In this document: positions 1-5,860 of the stretch, piece by piece
Position numbering within the stretch: the first letter of the stretch is position 1
How the letters are laid out: each line of letters begins with the position of its first letter
Assembly: GCA_018813375.1 (NCBI GenBank)
Contig: JAHJBU010000051.1
Coordinates: 1-16,826, forward strand
Reading direction: 5' to 3'
Source: Patescibacteria group bacterium
GTDB lineage: Bacteria > Patescibacteriota > Microgenomatia > UBA1400 > PJMF01
Length of the DNA stretch: 16,826 nucleotides
Notes under the pieces: generated by a model
What the model was told of the DNA's origin: nothing
Seen by the model: the letters and a program-made list of their open reading frames with translations, nothing else
Database searches by the model: none
Program-made: the position numbers and the translations under genes

Positions 1-1
1 A

Positions 2-157
2 GGATATGGATTTAAAAACAAAGAAGTTTACATTAGAAAAATGGCTCTAGCATGCCTACCTTGGATCGTTTTTTTACCCCGTTAATTTGAGAAGAGCCGT
101 GGTGCTTTTAAGTTTGATCTGTATGAGCTTCCAGAGGAGTGGCAAAAAAAGGATTAA
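2..157 (+). pseudogene. Possible broken 3' end of an unrecognised ORF
   Basis: One frame entering from the left edge reads 27 codons (GYGFKNKEVYIRK, then a hydrophobic stretch ending in FLPR) and meets TAA at 83-85. The same frame then continues for 23 protein-like codons, including GAFKFDLYELPEEW, to TAA at 155-157. The second part has no start codon of its own. This suggests one coding region interrupted by a nonsense mutation, or two frames joined by an indel further left. I do not recognise the protein. Another frame (DMDLKTKKFTLEKWL, stop at 47-49) could instead be the true gene end, so the call is weak. The final stop lies inside the tmRNA terminator hairpin. Confidence 0.25.
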
Positions 158-176
158 AAGGTTGATTTTAACCCTT
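144..176 (-). terminator. Rho-independent terminator of the tmRNA gene
   Basis: On the minus strand an 11-bp stem (AAGGGTTAAAA at 176-166 with TTTTAATCCTT at 159-149, one G-U pair) encloses the six-base loop TCAACC and runs straight into a T tract (150-144). It begins 14 nt past the mature tmRNA 3' end, which fits termination of that transcript. Confidence 0.8.
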
Positions 177-189
177 GCATCAATCATTG

Positions 190-607
190 TGGAGATGGCG
201 GGTAGTGAACCCGCGTCCGTAAGCGAACAATAATACCATCTACAGACGTAGTTTATTTTTCATATTAAGTAAAACGTGAATAAACAAACGATTTTTACTT
301 AAGGCTTGTCATAAGTCTTAAATGAATCATGGCAAGCAATAATTCATTGTCACACTAACTGAGGTTTCACCTATGGGTTAGCGCTAGTGAGACTAGACCC
401 ATAAATGTCAGCTAAGCGTATAAAACGTGAGCTGAAGCGTAAGCTGGAGCTACTTGAGGCATACTCTTGGCGAGCATGTCGGTAGCCCAATTCTTAGCGC
501 TTTGAACTGTATCTGTGACAGTTGTGTTTTGATTTTGTTTAACGTCTCTAAATCAAAGACGGTCTGCAGATATTAATGAGCGTATTACGTCGAATCAATA
601 CATCCCC
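190..607 (-). ncRNA. ssrA: tmRNA (transfer-messenger RNA)
   Basis: tmRNA rescues stalled ribosomes by acting as alanyl-tRNA and then as a short mRNA for a degradation tag. The minus strand starts with GGGGATG and the conserved ATTCGACG. It ends with CGGACGCGGG, a T-arm, CATCTCC and discriminator A. GGGGATG and CATCTCC form the 7-bp acceptor stem. CTGCAGAC near the 5' end pairs with GTCTGTAG near the 3' end (helix 2). A pseudoknot PK1 is visible: CGTCT/AGACG with loop TTGATTT pairing to AAATCAA, ending near RNA position 80 as in E. coli. The tag frame with the best ending closes at TAG (414-412) and reads ...YASAHVLYA. It would be about 27-35 codons depending on the resume codon (GTC at 519, ACA at 516 or GCT at 498), which I cannot fix. 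CCA is not encoded. The T-loop reads TTCACTA, with C where A58 is usual. Confidence 0.92.
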
Positions 608-618
608 GTAATTGCCAA

Positions 619-647
619 ATTATAACACTTAGATTGACAATTAACTA
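619..647 (-). promoter_or_regulatory. tmRNA promoter, extended -10
   Basis: The minus strand has TGTTATAAT (627-619), an extended -10 match, with a poor -35 (TAGTTA, 647-642) at 17 bp. The predicted transcription start is about 612, a few bases before the mature 5' end. It overlaps the -35 of the divergent pilin promoter. Confidence 0.6.
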
Positions 648-663
648 GGTTGGCGGGCATAAT
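634..663 (+). promoter_or_regulatory. Promoter of the pilin gene, leaderless geometry
   Basis: TTGACA (634-639), an 18-bp spacer and CATAAT (658-663) form a good sigma70-type promoter. The -10 ends only 6 nt before the ATG at 670, so the transcript would start at or beside the start codon. No ribosome binding site is present. Confidence 0.6.
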
Positions 664-669
664 GAGTTT

Positions 670-1116
670 ATGAAACAAAAAAGTCGTTTTTACCATTGTA
701 AACATACAGGATTTAGCTTATTAGAATTACTAGTTGTTATTTCAATTATCGGGATTTTAATTGCTATTGTTGTAGTTGGGTTTACTGCTGCTCAAAAAAG
801 AGGCAGAGATGCCAGGCGTAGGGGTGACATAAAAGCTTGGCAAAATGCATTGGAACAGGAGTATGCAGAAAATACTAGTTATGGCGCGACTTGTGTAGTA
901 GCAGTTGATGCTCATATGAACGGTCTGATTCCCGTTGATCCTAAGGGTGGAGCTTATGTTTATACCACTCATTGCGATGCTGACTCCTACTGCATTTGCG
1001 CAGAGTTAGAGCAACTAGGTTCTGGCAATGCAGATGGTCCAAGTAGTTCTTCTGATAGTTGCGATTTTGACAACGGCAGTGACAACGATTACTATTGTTT
1101 AAATAATCTTCAATAA
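670..1116 (+). CDS. Type IV pilin-like prepilin
   Basis: Encodes a 148-residue prepilin-like protein. A short basic leader ends at Gly14, and the mature part starts F-S-L-L-E with the conserved Glu at mature position 5. This is the class III signal cleaved and methylated by prepilin peptidase PilD. The following hydrophobic helix (about residues 15-38) would anchor it in the membrane and pack the pilus core. The rest is a small globular head with RGRDARRRGDIKAWQNALEQEY, typical of GspG/PilA-like proteins of Patescibacteria, and six cysteines after residue 70 that could form disulfides. The C-terminus is Ser/Asp/Asn-rich. No assembly ATPase, PilC or peptidase gene is nearby, so it is an orphan pilin here. 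It could be a major pilin, a minor pilin or a DNA-uptake pseudopilin; the adjacent ComF fits the last. The stop is 2 nt from the convergent ComF stop. Confidence 0.85.
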   Translation: MKQKSRFYHCKHTGFSLLELLVVISIIGILIAIVVVGFTAAQKRGRDARRRGDIKAWQNALEQEYAENTSYGATCVVAVDAHMNGLIPVDPKGGAYVYTTHCDADSYCICAELEQLGSGNADGPSSSSDSCDFDNGSDNDYYCLNNLQ

Positions 1117-1118
1117 TT

Positions 1119-1745
1119 TTAATTTCCATGTGCAACAGTTAGGCCGTAGATTTTTTTAACTCCTACCTGTTTTAAAATTTGAGCACATTCGTTTAAAGTA
1201 GTGCCAGTGGTAGTAACATCATCAATAATAAGCACAGATTTTAGGTTGAGTATTTTTTGATTGATAATAAAAGTATTTTTTAAATGAGTTAGTCGTTTAT
1301 TTTTATCACTAATTTTTGCCTGGGGATGTGAGTGCTTAGTTCTTTTTAATAATTTTGTAAAAGGAATTTTTGTGATCTTGCTTAGCTCTAAAGCAATTTC
1401 AGTAGCTTGATTAAAACCTCGTTGGCGCTGTCTTTTTTTATGAAGTGGTACAGAAGTAATCATGTCAACTCGAGGAAAATTAGTTGTGTAATAAATCATC
1501 CTAGCCAAAGTCTGACCAATATTTTTTATACCTTGATATTTTAAAGTGGTGATGAGTTTTTTCACTATACTTTCATACTCTGCCATAACAATGATGTTTT
1601 CTAGACAACATTCATCAATCTCTGGTTTAAGAGGGAATGGATAAAAGTTAATTTTTTCAAAACATTTTTCACATAAGAGAGTGTTAAATTTATTACAATT
1701 TACACAAAATTTTGGAAAAATTAAATCTACAAAAAAATTAGTCAT
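1119..1745 (-). CDS. comF: ComF family phosphoribosyltransferase-like protein
   Basis: A 208-residue ComF-family protein, the usual length. ComF proteins are needed for DNA uptake during natural transformation in several bacteria and combine a zinc-binding N-terminus with a type I phosphoribosyltransferase fold. Cys14, Cys17, Cys25 and Cys28 (CVNC...LCEKC) form the zinc site. The signature VPLHKKRQRQRGFNQA lies at about 99-113, and the PRPP-binding loop VLIIDDVTTTGTT at 171-183 has both acidic residues. All key motifs look intact. ATG at 1745 is followed directly by the expected MTNFFVDLIFPKFC start. No Shine-Dalgarno is visible. The convergent neighbour is a pilin, so the two may both serve DNA uptake, although they are not in one operon. 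A cytosolic phosphoribosyltransferase of other role cannot be excluded. Confidence 0.9.
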   Translation of the reverse strand: MTNFFVDLIFPKFCVNCNKFNTLLCEKCFEKINFYPFPLKPEIDECCLENIIVMAEYESIVKKLITTLKYQGIKNIGQTLARMIYYTTNFPRVDMITSVPLHKKRQRQRGFNQATEIALELSKITKIPFTKLLKRTKHSHPQAKISDKNKRLTHLKNTFIINQKILNLKSVLIIDDVTTTGTTLNECAQILKQVGVKKIYGLTVAHGN

Positions 1746-1787
1746 AGATTACTTTTACCAGTAATTAGTTACATAAAGTGTATTATG

Positions 1788-1815
1788 TTGACAATTGGTA
1801 TTTTAAGTATATAAT
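1788..1815 (+). promoter_or_regulatory. Strong sigma70 promoter of the DUF5320-DUF134 pair
   Basis: TTGACA (1788-1793) and TATAAT (1810-1815), both perfect consensus hexamers, are separated by 16 bp. The predicted start is about 1822, giving a leader of about 36 nt with a Shine-Dalgarno. Confidence 0.8.
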
Positions 1816-1828
1816 GAATATATATTCA
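1815..1828 (+). promoter_or_regulatory. Candidate operator palindrome over the transcription start
   Basis: TGAATATATATTCA is a perfect 14-bp palindrome overlapping the last base of the -10 and covering the predicted +1. A protein bound here would block initiation. The nearest candidate regulator is the DUF134 helix-turn-helix protein encoded downstream. The AT-rich content means chance is possible. Confidence 0.4.
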
Positions 1829-1844
1829 TATTAATAAACTCAAG

Positions 1845-1851
1845 AAAGGAG
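1845..1851 (+). promoter_or_regulatory. Shine-Dalgarno deciding the start at 1858
   Basis: AAAGGAG abuts the first ATG (1852) but is 6 nt from the second in-frame ATG (1858). The second therefore has correct spacing and gives the family-typical MPNLDGTGP start. It is one of only two convincing Shine-Dalgarno sites in the window. Confidence 0.75.
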
Positions 1852-1857
1852 ATGAAT

Positions 1858-2079
1858 ATGCCAAATTTAGATGGCACAGGACCAAGTGGTCAAGGACCCA
1901 GAACCGGCAGGGGTGCCGGAAGAGGTTGTGGATTAGGTCAGGGCAATAGACCGTTAGGGTCTAATGTTTGCACTTGTCCTAAGTGCGGACACGAGGAATC
2001 TCATCAAAGAGGTAATCCTTGTTCTCAAACTAACTGTCCTAAATGCCAAACCCCAATGAAGGGCGTAAACTGTTTATAA
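1858..2079 (+). CDS. DUF5320-like small Gly/Cys-rich protein
   Basis: About 73 residues. The N-terminus MPNLDGTGPSGQGPRTGRGAGRG matches the Gly/Arg-rich signature of DUF5320 proteins, which often sit beside NifX/NifB-like iron-molybdenum cofactor proteins and DUF134 regulators in anaerobes. The second half has CTCPKCGHEESH...CSQTNCPKCQTPM, with CPxC pairs that look like a zinc ribbon or rubredoxin-like metal site. The function is unknown; metal binding is inferred from the cysteine spacing. I chose ATG 1858 over 1852 from the Shine-Dalgarno spacing and the family start. DUF134 follows 9 nt later on the same strand, so the two are probably cotranscribed. No NifX-type partner is present here, which is unusual for this pairing. 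Confidence 0.75.
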   Translation: MPNLDGTGPSGQGPRTGRGAGRGCGLGQGNRPLGSNVCTCPKCGHEESHQRGNPCSQTNCPKCQTPMKGVNCL

Positions 2080-2088
2080 AAATAAGAT

Positions 2089-2376
2089 ATGCCTAGACCA
2101 AAAAAACCACGTTGTCTGTGTTTTCAGCCCAATGTTTATTACTATAAACCTGCGGGCATTCCTTTGAGGGAGTTAGAAGAAGTTAATTTATTCTCAGATG
2201 AGCTAGAGGCTTTAAAACTGCACGACGTGGATGGTTTTAATCATGTGGACAGCGCTCAGCAAATGAATGTTTCGCAACCTACTTTTGGGAGAATATTAGA
2301 CAGTGCTTATAAAAAATTGGCGCAAGCGGTGGTTGGTGGCCAGGCGATTAGAATTGAGAAAGTTTTTGACAAGTAA
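2089..2376 (+). CDS. DUF134 (UPF0251) helix-turn-helix protein
   Basis: A 95-residue DUF134/UPF0251 protein. It has the typical start MPRPKKPRCLCFQPNVYYYKPAG, then a region rich in acidic residues (LEEVNLFSDELEALKLHDVDG) and a C-terminal sigma70-region-4-like helix-turn-helix (HVDSAQQMNVSQPTFGRILDSAYKKLA, about 51-77). Family members are predicted DNA-binding regulators; direct target data are scarce. The location just behind a promoter with a palindrome suggests autoregulation (inference). There is no Shine-Dalgarno. A TATAAA at 2075-2080 lies 8 nt before the ATG but has no matching -35, so cotranscription with the upstream gene is more likely. Its last 81 bp overlap the end of the convergent DUF6580-like gene. 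Confidence 0.88.
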   Translation: MPRPKKPRCLCFQPNVYYYKPAGIPLRELEEVNLFSDELEALKLHDVDGFNHVDSAQQMNVSQPTFGRILDSAYKKLAQAVVGGQAIRIEKVFDK

Positions 2377-2805
2377 GTATCCATAGCCAAAGACTAAATC
2401 ACCAGTTAAAGTTTTTTTATAAAAAGGTACAGCTAGTAAGTAGCAAGTGGTTAGTCCAGTTACAGTATGAGGATACCAGTACCACCACACGCCAAAGTTT
2501 GAGATTAAGAAAAATAAGAATGAGGCTAACGGCAATAAAATTAGTTTTAAACGAATGTTTTTGGCTAGTTTGCCCAGCAATGGATACATGGCAAAACCAA
2601 GATAAGTTACCCAAAATCCAGGATAAAAACCACCCACTAGCCAATCAAATAGAATAATGGTGGCAAAAAATAACCACTTATTTCTACCAAAAAATCCAAA
2701 ACCACCCAAAGGACTGACGTTAGCTGGTAGGTAGCCTAGTCTAGAGATAAAAACTGCAATCGCAGTAAGAATTAATTTAAAATTCCGCTTGGCTAATTTC
2801 TTCAT
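2296..2805 (-). CDS. DUF6580-like integral membrane protein, possible ECF S-component
   Basis: A 169-residue protein with several hydrophobic segments and the motifs SRLGYLPANVSPLGGFGFFG, DWLVGGFYPGFWVTYLGFAMYPLLG and YPHTVTGLTTCYLLAVPFYKKTLTGDL. These resemble the DUF6580 family, which looks like a substrate-binding S-component of energy-coupling-factor transporters. No ECF ATPase or T-component is in the window, so any energising module would be shared and encoded elsewhere. The upstream gene (DUF4430) overlaps the start by 29 nt, which implies translational coupling. Family-like sequence ends at about residue 150. The basic tail NSNRLATNHRLRQFFISTV lies inside the overlap with DUF134 and may be an extension produced by loss of an earlier stop. 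Substrate is unknown; a corrinoid is a guess from the DUF4430 partner. Confidence 0.7.
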   Translation of the reverse strand: MKKLAKRNFKLILTAIAVFISRLGYLPANVSPLGGFGFFGRNKWLFFATIILFDWLVGGFYPGFWVTYLGFAMYPLLGKLAKNIRLKLILLPLASFLFFLISNFGVWWYWYPHTVTGLTTCYLLAVPFYKKTLTGDLVFGYGYLLVKNFLNSNRLATNHRLRQFFISTV

Positions 2806-3205
2806 AAATAAATTTAACGACGTCGCCGTTTTCTAAGATAGTTTTACTTACACCTTGTTGTGCATATTCATCATTTACATAAAAAGCCCAGTAATGCTCA
2901 TTATCACTAGTGATGTCATCAATGCTGGTGACAAATACGCCGGCTTCACCATAATCTTTAGTTTCTATTTCTGCCTTAGCTTCTAAGAGCTCAAGTGCAG
3001 TTTGACCGCTTTTCGTAGCAGTTAAAACTAATTGTGCATTAATGTTTTCTTGAGTAGTTTCTGAATTGTTTTCAGTTACGATTGGAGTGGGGCTGGGTTC
3101 TGATGTGGGGCTGGGTTCTGATGCGGGAGAGACTGTCGGATTTTGCTTATTATAAAGATATAGTCCGGCGCCTAGTACAAAAAAGAAGAGGATGATTTTT
3201 TTCAT
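2777..3205 (-). CDS. Membrane-anchored DUF4430 (transcobalamin-like) protein
   Basis: A 142-residue surface protein. Residues 1-20 are a hydrophobic signal anchor without a lipobox cysteine. Residues 21-55 are a Pro/Ser/Glu/Thr-rich linker containing a duplicated SEPSPT unit. Residues about 65-140 are a DUF4430 domain (SGQTALELLEAKAEIETKDYGEAGVFVTSIDDI, YWAFYVNDEYAQQGVSKTILENGDVVKFIYE). DUF4430 resembles the C-terminal beta domain of transcobalamin and intrinsic factor and is often found next to ECF-type S-components. Here it overlaps the next gene, a DUF6580-like membrane protein, by 29 nt. Together they suggest a capture protein handing a ligand to a membrane transporter (inference). An extended -10 lies about 10 nt before the ATG; there is no Shine-Dalgarno. 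Confidence 0.8.
   Translation of the reverse strand: MKKIILFFFVLGAGLYLYNKQNPTVSPASEPSPTSEPSPTPIVTENNSETTQENINAQLVLTATKSGQTALELLEAKAEIETKDYGEAGVFVTSIDDITSDNEHYWAFYVNDEYAQQGVSKTILENGDVVKFIYEEISQAEF
3087..3122 (-). repeat. Two perfect 18-bp tandem units in the DUF4430 linker
   Basis: GTGGGGCTGGGTTCTGAT on the plus strand occurs at 3087-3104 and again at 3105-3122, followed by a partial GCGGG. The period is in frame and encodes a duplicated six-residue unit in the Pro/Ser/Glu/Thr linker, so copy-number change would alter linker length without breaking the gene. Confidence 0.85.
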
Positions 3206-3215
3206 AATTGGGTTA

Positions 3216-3224
3216 TTCTATCAG
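3216..3224 (-). promoter_or_regulatory. Extended -10 promoter of the DUF4430-DUF6580 pair
   Basis: The minus strand reads TGATAGAAT (3224-3216), ending 10 nt before the ATG at 3205, which predicts a leader of only a few bases. The surrounding 14-mer TCTGATAGAATAAC recurs exactly at the promoter of the small gene at 16083-16277. Confidence 0.5.
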
Positions 3225-3234
3225 ATAAGCTAGT

Positions 3235-4101
3235 TTATTTAAACTTAGTCATCGCTGTTTTTATATTAATCTCAGCTGACCATTGATCTATCAAGCTTTG
3301 TTTTTCTATTTGTGGTAACTGGGCATGATAAGGCACAGATTTTTTATCTTGGTAAAAAATTCCGAGCGGTATTTTTTTTGTTTCTTGAGCTTTGATTATA
3401 GCTGCCATTTTATCGCTTGAGTTATGATCTGTTTCTGCTAAATCATAAATTCTTTCTGCAAAAAAGGGATGGTTTTCTTCTTTATTAAAACTAGGACAAA
3501 GCTGAATGACATCTATCAAGGCAAATCCAGGGTGCAAAATCCCTGCTTTAATTAATTGAATCAGTTGGGATGGTTTAGTGCTGTAACCTCTGGAGACAAA
3601 ACTGGCCTCAGCTGTTAAGGCAGTTGTTATTGGATTGAGGGGTTTTTCAATTACGCCCATGGGAGTGGACTTGGTTTTAATTCCTTTTTTGGTGGTAGGT
3701 GAACTTTGACCTGTGGTTAAACTATAGCGACTATTATTATGAACAATTATAGTTACATCATGATTTCCTCTAGCCAAGGAAATGAAATGATTGAGGCCTT
3801 CGCCATAAAAATCACCATCACCAGCAACAATAATTATTTTTAAGTTATGATTGGCTAATTTGGCACCAATGGCATTAGGCAGGGCTCTGCCATGTAAACT
3901 ATGAAAACCATAGGCGCGATTAAAGTCAGCCATGTTGCCACTACAGCCGATGCCATAAAAAATGGCTGTATTGGCTTCTTCTAGCTCAAGCTCAACAAAT
4001 GCTTTTTGCAAAGCATTAAGAATCATAAAATTTCCACAGCCTGGGCACCAAGTGGGAGTAATTGGAGATTTTATAGAGCTAGTAGTAATAGTGCAAGACA
4101 T
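3235..4101 (-). CDS. 2-oxoacid:ferredoxin oxidoreductase, beta subunit (TPP-binding)
   Basis: A 288-residue beta subunit. It binds thiamine diphosphate and a [4Fe-4S] cluster and, with the alpha/gamma subunit, converts a 2-oxoacid and CoA to acyl-CoA, CO2 and reduced ferredoxin. Visible landmarks are TWCPGCGN (Cys19, Cys22), GIGCSG (Cys53), HGRALPNAIGAK, GDGDFYGEGLNHF with the downstream RGN for TPP/Mg, NNSRYSLTTGQSSPTT, and QLCPSFN (Cys202). The four cysteines match the spacing of the cluster ligands described for archaeal two-subunit enzymes. It starts 4 nt after the alpha stop, so the two form an operon. No Shine-Dalgarno is present. The sequence cannot decide between pyruvate and 2-oxoglutarate; two-subunit enzymes of this type are often broad. 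Confidence 0.92.
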   Translation of the reverse strand: MSCTITTSSIKSPITPTWCPGCGNFMILNALQKAFVELELEEANTAIFYGIGCSGNMADFNRAYGFHSLHGRALPNAIGAKLANHNLKIIIVAGDGDFYGEGLNHFISLARGNHDVTIIVHNNSRYSLTTGQSSPTTKKGIKTKSTPMGVIEKPLNPITTALTAEASFVSRGYSTKPSQLIQLIKAGILHPGFALIDVIQLCPSFNKEENHPFFAERIYDLAETDHNSSDKMAAIIKAQETKKIPLGIFYQDKKSVPYHAQLPQIEKQSLIDQWSAEINIKTAMTKFK

Positions 4102-4105
4102 ATTT

Positions 4106-5845
4106 TTATTTAAGCCAATCTTGTAAGTCTTCTACATAAAAAGGTCTACCATCATAGCGGTGGATTCTATCTGCAAAAGTAATTTCTGTTTCTTGTTTAA
4201 TCAGACGTTCTGCCTGGCCGGACTGATTGCCTTCTATCATGACCAATTTTTTAGCTTTGTGAGCTAATTTTGTAAATTCTTTTTTGGGAAAAGGCCATAC
4301 GGTCGGTAGGTGAATAACATTGACAGTTTTCTTTTTTTCTAGTGATTGATTGCAAATAAGCTGAGAAACCACATTAATAGTTGAGCCCCAGCAAACAAAA
4401 GTAACCTCAGCTTTTTTAGGACCAACTAAATATGGTTGGACTATTTCTTTAATTAGGTCATTCATTTTGCGAGTTCTTTTTTCTACCTGCGATGTGGTTT
4501 GTTTAATTTCTTCTGTGGCAAAGCCAAACTCATCGTGCTCGTAAGAATTTGTCAGCTGCAAGCCATGATCTTGTCCAGGAATGCTGCGAGGAGAAATACC
4601 ATTTTTAGTTATTTTGTAGCGCCGGAAAGAATTATCTGCGGGAGCAGATTTAATTATGCTTTGGCGCGGATGATTATATTCTAGTTTTGGCTTAATCATG
4701 GTTTGATGAGACTCTAGAATAAATTTATCACTTAAAATAAAAACCGGGATTTGGTATTTTTCTGCCAAATAGAAAGCTTTGATAGTGAGCTCAAAATGCT
4801 CTGCAACTGTACCTGGGGTGAAAACTACTCTTTGAGTATCACCATGCCCGGCAGTTAAAACAAAGCTTAAGTCAGCCTGCTCTGTCCAGGTGGGCAAACC
4901 TGAGGCAGGTCCTTTTCTCTGTGCCTCGAGAATCACTAGAGGTATTTCAGCCATGCTGGCTAAAGAAACACTCTCTGCCATCAGGGCAAAACCGCCTCCA
5001 GAGCTACCAGTCATGGCTCTAACTCCGGCAAATGATGCTCCTAAGGCATGATTGATGGCGCCGATTTCATCTTCAGAGTGTTTGACTATTAAAGGATAGT
5101 TTTCCTGTTGTGCAGCTAAATAGTGTAATAAAGCTGTGGCGGGAGTCATGGGGTAAGCACTATAAAACTGTACTCCAGCAGCAATGGCTGCTAAGCCAAC
5201 TGCTTCATTGCCAGTTAGTAAAATTTGCTTGTCTTTTAGTTGGGGAGTTTTTTTAATGGGTTGGCCTAGTTTTTTGGCGGCCACAAAACCAGTTTTAAAA
5301 GCTATTAAATCATCTTTGATAATTTTTTCATTTTTACCTTCAAACTCGTCTTTGATAATTTTTTTAGAAATTTCAGTATCAAAACCTAAAAAATAAGCTG
5401 ATGCTCCTAGGATAGCTATGTTGGCTGCATTGACAGAGCCGGTTTTTTCTTTGGTAAGAGAAAGAAAGGGAATTTCTATGATTTTTTTTGTTAAATGAGC
5501 ATACTTTTTTTTGTCTAAGGGGCCAGCATCGGAGTTGTAGATAACTAAAGTTTCTGGGGTGATTTCGTCTTGGTGTTCTTTAAAGCCATTTTTGTTTAAA
5601 GTTACTAAGATATCTAGAGATTTTTGTTGACAACTGGCTTGGTAATTATTGGCAAAAACTTGTCCAGTTTGGTGCCCGCCCTTGATAAGAGAGGGGTACT
5701 CTAGATAGTTAAAAGCCTGTAGACCGTGTCGTTTACAGATTTTAGCTACCATTTTAGAGATTACCATGACGCCTTCACCAGCTTTGCCGGCGATTTTCCA
5801 GCTGAGGTTAAATGGAGTGGTTTGATTTGTGGTTTTAGTTTTCAT
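4106..5845 (-). CDS. 2-oxoacid:ferredoxin oxidoreductase, fused gamma/alpha subunit
   Basis: A 579-residue fusion. Residues about 12-195 form the gamma domain (KIAGKAGEGV at 17-26, binding the CoA or nucleotide moiety; EYPSLIKGGHQTGQV). Residues about 205-579 form the alpha/pyrimidine-binding domain (LTGNEAVGLAAIAAG, YSAYPMTPAT at 228-237, MTGSSGGGFALMAESVSLA, GPASGLPTWTEQADL at 312-326). YPMTPAT is a variant of the usual YPITPSS/T. There is no delta ferredoxin domain, and no ferredoxin gene is seen nearby. It pairs with the beta subunit 4 nt downstream. The stop of the histidine phosphatase is 15 nt upstream, so all three genes are probably one transcript. TAGAAT (5863-5858) sits 12 nt before the ATG, but it overlaps the upstream stop and is only weak promoter evidence. 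Confidence 0.92.
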   Translation of the reverse strand: MKTKTTNQTTPFNLSWKIAGKAGEGVMVISKMVAKICKRHGLQAFNYLEYPSLIKGGHQTGQVFANNYQASCQQKSLDILVTLNKNGFKEHQDEITPETLVIYNSDAGPLDKKKYAHLTKKIIEIPFLSLTKEKTGSVNAANIAILGASAYFLGFDTEISKKIIKDEFEGKNEKIIKDDLIAFKTGFVAAKKLGQPIKKTPQLKDKQILLTGNEAVGLAAIAAGVQFYSAYPMTPATALLHYLAAQQENYPLIVKHSEDEIGAINHALGASFAGVRAMTGSSGGGFALMAESVSLASMAEIPLVILEAQRKGPASGLPTWTEQADLSFVLTAGHGDTQRVVFTPGTVAEHFELTIKAFYLAEKYQIPVFILSDKFILESHQTMIKPKLEYNHPRQSIIKSAPADNSFRRYKITKNGISPRSIPGQDHGLQLTNSYEHDEFGFATEEIKQTTSQVEKRTRKMNDLIKEIVQPYLVGPKKAEVTFVCWGSTINVVSQLICNQSLEKKKTVNVIHLPTVWPFPKKEFTKLAHKAKKLVMIEGNQSGQAERLIKQETEITFADRIHRYDGRPFYVEDLQDWLK

Positions 5846-5860
5846 TATTATTTATTAATT

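Noticed and set aside
757..1135. Minus-strand open frames opposite the pilin gene (757-972 and 941-1135)
   Set aside because: They lie antisense to a clear prepilin gene, lack domain-like sequence and have no start signals.
2075..2080. TATAAA 8 nt before the DUF134 ATG as another leaderless promoter
   Set aside because: There is no -35 at the right distance, it overlaps the end of the upstream gene, and a strong promoter already serves the pair.
4499..5396. Plus-strand open frames at 4499-4684 and 5184-5396
   Set aside because: They are antisense to conserved parts of the oxidoreductase alpha subunit and look like strand mirrors of its codons.
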